Source: Paracoccus sp. MA
GTDB taxonomy: Bacteria; Pseudomonadota; Alphaproteobacteria; Rhodobacterales; Rhodobacteraceae
Reading direction: 5' to 3'
DNA: 64,000 nt
NCBI RefSeq assembly: GCF_020990385.1
Contig: NZ_CP087597.1
Span: 271,001-335,000, forward strand
Shown: positions 62,722 to 64,000 of the stretch, piece by piece
How the letters are laid out: every line of letters starts with the position of its first letter
Position numbering within the stretch: position 1 is the first letter of the stretch
Position numbers and translations under genes: made by a program
Notes under the pieces: generated by a model
Told to the model about the DNA's origin: nothing
What the model saw: only the letters and a program-made list of their open reading frames with translations
Database searches by the model: none

Positions 62722-63342
62722 ATGCCGGCACCGAAGGACAGCCTGAACGCACGCCAACTGGCATTCTGCCGGGAATTTTGCATTGATCTGAACGCGTCGG
62801 CTGCCGCGCGCCGGGCCGGCTATGCCGAGCGCACCGCGGGGCGACACGCCGCCGACATGATGCAGGATCCGAGGATTCAGGCTGAGATCGCCCGCTTGAC
62901 CGCCGCCAAGGTCGCCCGCGCCAGCATCGAGGCCGACGAGATCGTTGAGCAGCTGGCCAACATCGTCCGCGCAGATATCAGCGACGTGCTGACCTGGGGC
63001 ATGGCCGAGGTCGAGGACAGCGAAGGGCTGCCGATGACCCTGCCGAACGGCGAGGCCATCCTGCGCCCGACGATCTCGGTCATCGACAGCAGCCGCCTGC
63101 CGCGCTCGATCACCGGCGCCATCGCCGAGGTCAGCATGACCGACAAGGGCACCTTCAAGATCAAGATGCATGACAAGGGCGCCGCCATCGAAAAGCTGAT
63201 GCGGCACCTCGGCATGTTCGAGAAGGACAACAAGCAGGTCGCGGATGGGCTGGCGCAGCTGATCGAAGCCGCCCAGGGCACCACCCTACCGCTCGCGCCG
63301 CGCTCCATGGCCACCACAGCGCTCGAGGGCGCCGATGAATGA
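62722..63342 (+). CDS. terS: Phage terminase small subunit
   Basis: The 206-residue protein has the small terminase helix-turn-helix at the N-terminus: LNARQLAFCREFCIDLNASA and the AARRAGYAERTAGRHAADMM helix pair, then a helical oligomerisation part. It recognises packaging sites on phage DNA. Its stop overlaps the large-subunit start (ATGA). Confidence 0.88.
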   Translation: MPAPKDSLNARQLAFCREFCIDLNASAAARRAGYAERTAGRHAADMMQDPRIQAEIARLTAAKVARASIEADEIVEQLANIVRADISDVLTWGMAEVEDSEGLPMTLPNGEAILRPTISVIDSSRLPRSITGAIAEVSMTDKGTFKIKMHDKGAAIEKLMRHLGMFEKDNKQVADGLAQLIEAAQGTTLPLAPRSMATTALEGADE

Positions 63343-64000
63343 GCCGATGGGACTGGACCAAGCCCAGATCGGAGCCGCTTCCCGCGCCCAAGACGCCACA
63401 GGAATGGGCGCGCTGCCTGGCCGATCCGTGGTGGCGGATCTGCTCCGGCGTCCTCTACAAGATCATGATCAAGGGCGAGGCCACGGACGGTGGCGAGCCG
63501 CCGGTGACCATCTCGCCCTTCCTGCCGAACATCAACCAGATCCGGTTCCTGCACTCGCTGCACAACCTGAACGTCATCCTGAAGGCGCGGCAGCTCGGGT
63601 TCACGACGCAGGCCAGCATCCTGGCGCTCGACCGGGCGCTGTGGGTGCCGAACCAGCGGTGCGGCATCATCGCGCAAGATCTGGACGTGGCTGCGGAGAT
63701 CCTGCGGGACAAGGTGAAATTCGCCTATGCGCACCTGCCGGAGCCCTTGCGGCTGCGCATGCCTCTGGCGCGGGAGTCGGCCAAGGAACTGCTGTTCGGT
63801 CACAACAACAGCGCCCTGCGCGTCGCAACGACGATGCGAGGCTCGACCATCCATTTCCTGCACATCAGCGAGATGGGGAAGATCGCGAAAAAGACGCCAG
63901 AGAAGGCGCGCGAGATCGTCACCGGCGCGCTGCCGGCCGTGCCCGCCTCGGGGATCGCCACAATCGAGTCCACGGCCGAGGGACAGGAAGGCGAGTTCTT
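63339..64000 (+). CDS. terL: Phage terminase large subunit, N-terminal part (open at window end)
   Basis: The frame starts at ATG 63339 (MSRWDWTKPRSEPLPAPKTP) and is still open at 64000 after 220 codons. It contains LKARQLGFTTQASILAL, the adapted Walker A region of terminase ATPases (usual R-Q-x-G-K-S/T), and FLHISEMGKIAKKTPEKA near residue 175, the Walker B-like strand with acidic residues. The ending STAEGQEGEF fits motif III. It packages DNA with the small subunit before it; the nuclease domain lies outside the window. Confidence 0.88.
   Translation, partial: MSRWDWTKPRSEPLPAPKTPQEWARCLADPWWRICSGVLYKIMIKGEATDGGEPPVTISPFLPNINQIRFLHSLHNLNVILKARQLGFTTQASILALDRALWVPNQRCGIIAQDLDVAAEILRDKVKFAYAHLPEPLRLRMPLARESAKELLFGHNNSALRVATTMRGSTIHFLHISEMGKIAKKTPEKAREIVTGALPAVPASGIATIESTAEGQEGEF

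Overview
The window is high-GC DNA from an alphaproteobacterium, most likely Rhodobacterales (Paracoccus-like). This is inferred from codon use, from the close match of the galactarate genes to the Agrobacterium oxidative galacturonate pathway, and from the overlapping operon style. It has two parts: a chromosomal plant-glycoside and pectin utilisation island (1 to about 46996), and the left part of a prophage (about 46997 to 64000, running off the right edge).

Island, left section (1-17949). Several operons look built to oxidise and take apart plant glycosides. Positions 1-4040 encode a TIM-barrel protein tail, a GMC flavoprotein, a second TIM-barrel protein and a Gfo/Idh/MocA dehydrogenase. 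Positions 4283-6776 (minus) encode an extradiol-type VOC dioxygenase, a Rieske ferredoxin and an FAD monooxygenase, as expected for aromatic aglycone breakdown. Positions 6942-11019 (minus) encode a luciferase-like monooxygenase, its probable FMN reductase and a GH3 beta-glucosidase. Positions 12665-15615 hold a TIM-barrel plus DUF6379 pair that looks like a C-glycoside deglycosidase alpha/beta complex, facing a pyranose-oxidase-like GMC gene that carries a one-base frameshift. Two MFS transporters and a TetR regulator complete the section.

Island, right section (18443-44718). This encodes pectin and uronate catabolism. One minus-strand run contains kdgK, udh, ketoglutarate-semialdehyde dehydrogenase, two paralogous GntR regulators, an esterase, a kdgF-like cupin and an Opp-type ABC transporter. 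Its solute-binding protein is probably the convergent gene at 20310. A divergent plus-strand run contains kduI, kduD, kdgD, gci and gli. Together they give the whole oxidative route from galacturonate to 2-oxoglutarate, and the kduI/kduD branch for unsaturated uronates. After an AraC regulator comes a CUT1 sugar transporter with a cytoplasmic GH28 and a GH105, which fits import and cleavage of oligogalacturonides or rhamnogalacturonides. Long AT-rich dyads sit at the divergent and internal promoters.

Positions 44719-46996 hold a decayed HGG-motif gene, a DUF983 protein and two small proteins.

Prophage (46997-64000). The left attachment site is the last 19 bases of a tRNA-Ser gene, followed by tandem 12-bp repeats and a tyrosine integrase. 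A leftward early operon (54917 down to 48467) carries recT and many small overlapping genes. The immunity region has a small HTH repressor and a divergent Cro/YdaS-like protein. Four perfect copies of TTGTAGC-N7-GCTACAA overlap the promoters, both of which seem to make leaderless mRNAs. A small membrane protein lies in the position of lambda rex. The rightward operon encodes three DNA methyltransferase-like proteins, a PAPS-reductase-like protein, a RusA-like resolvase, a replication protein whose gene contains an iteron-like array, and the terminase small and large subunits. No rRNA, complete tRNA, IS element or CRISPR array was seen.
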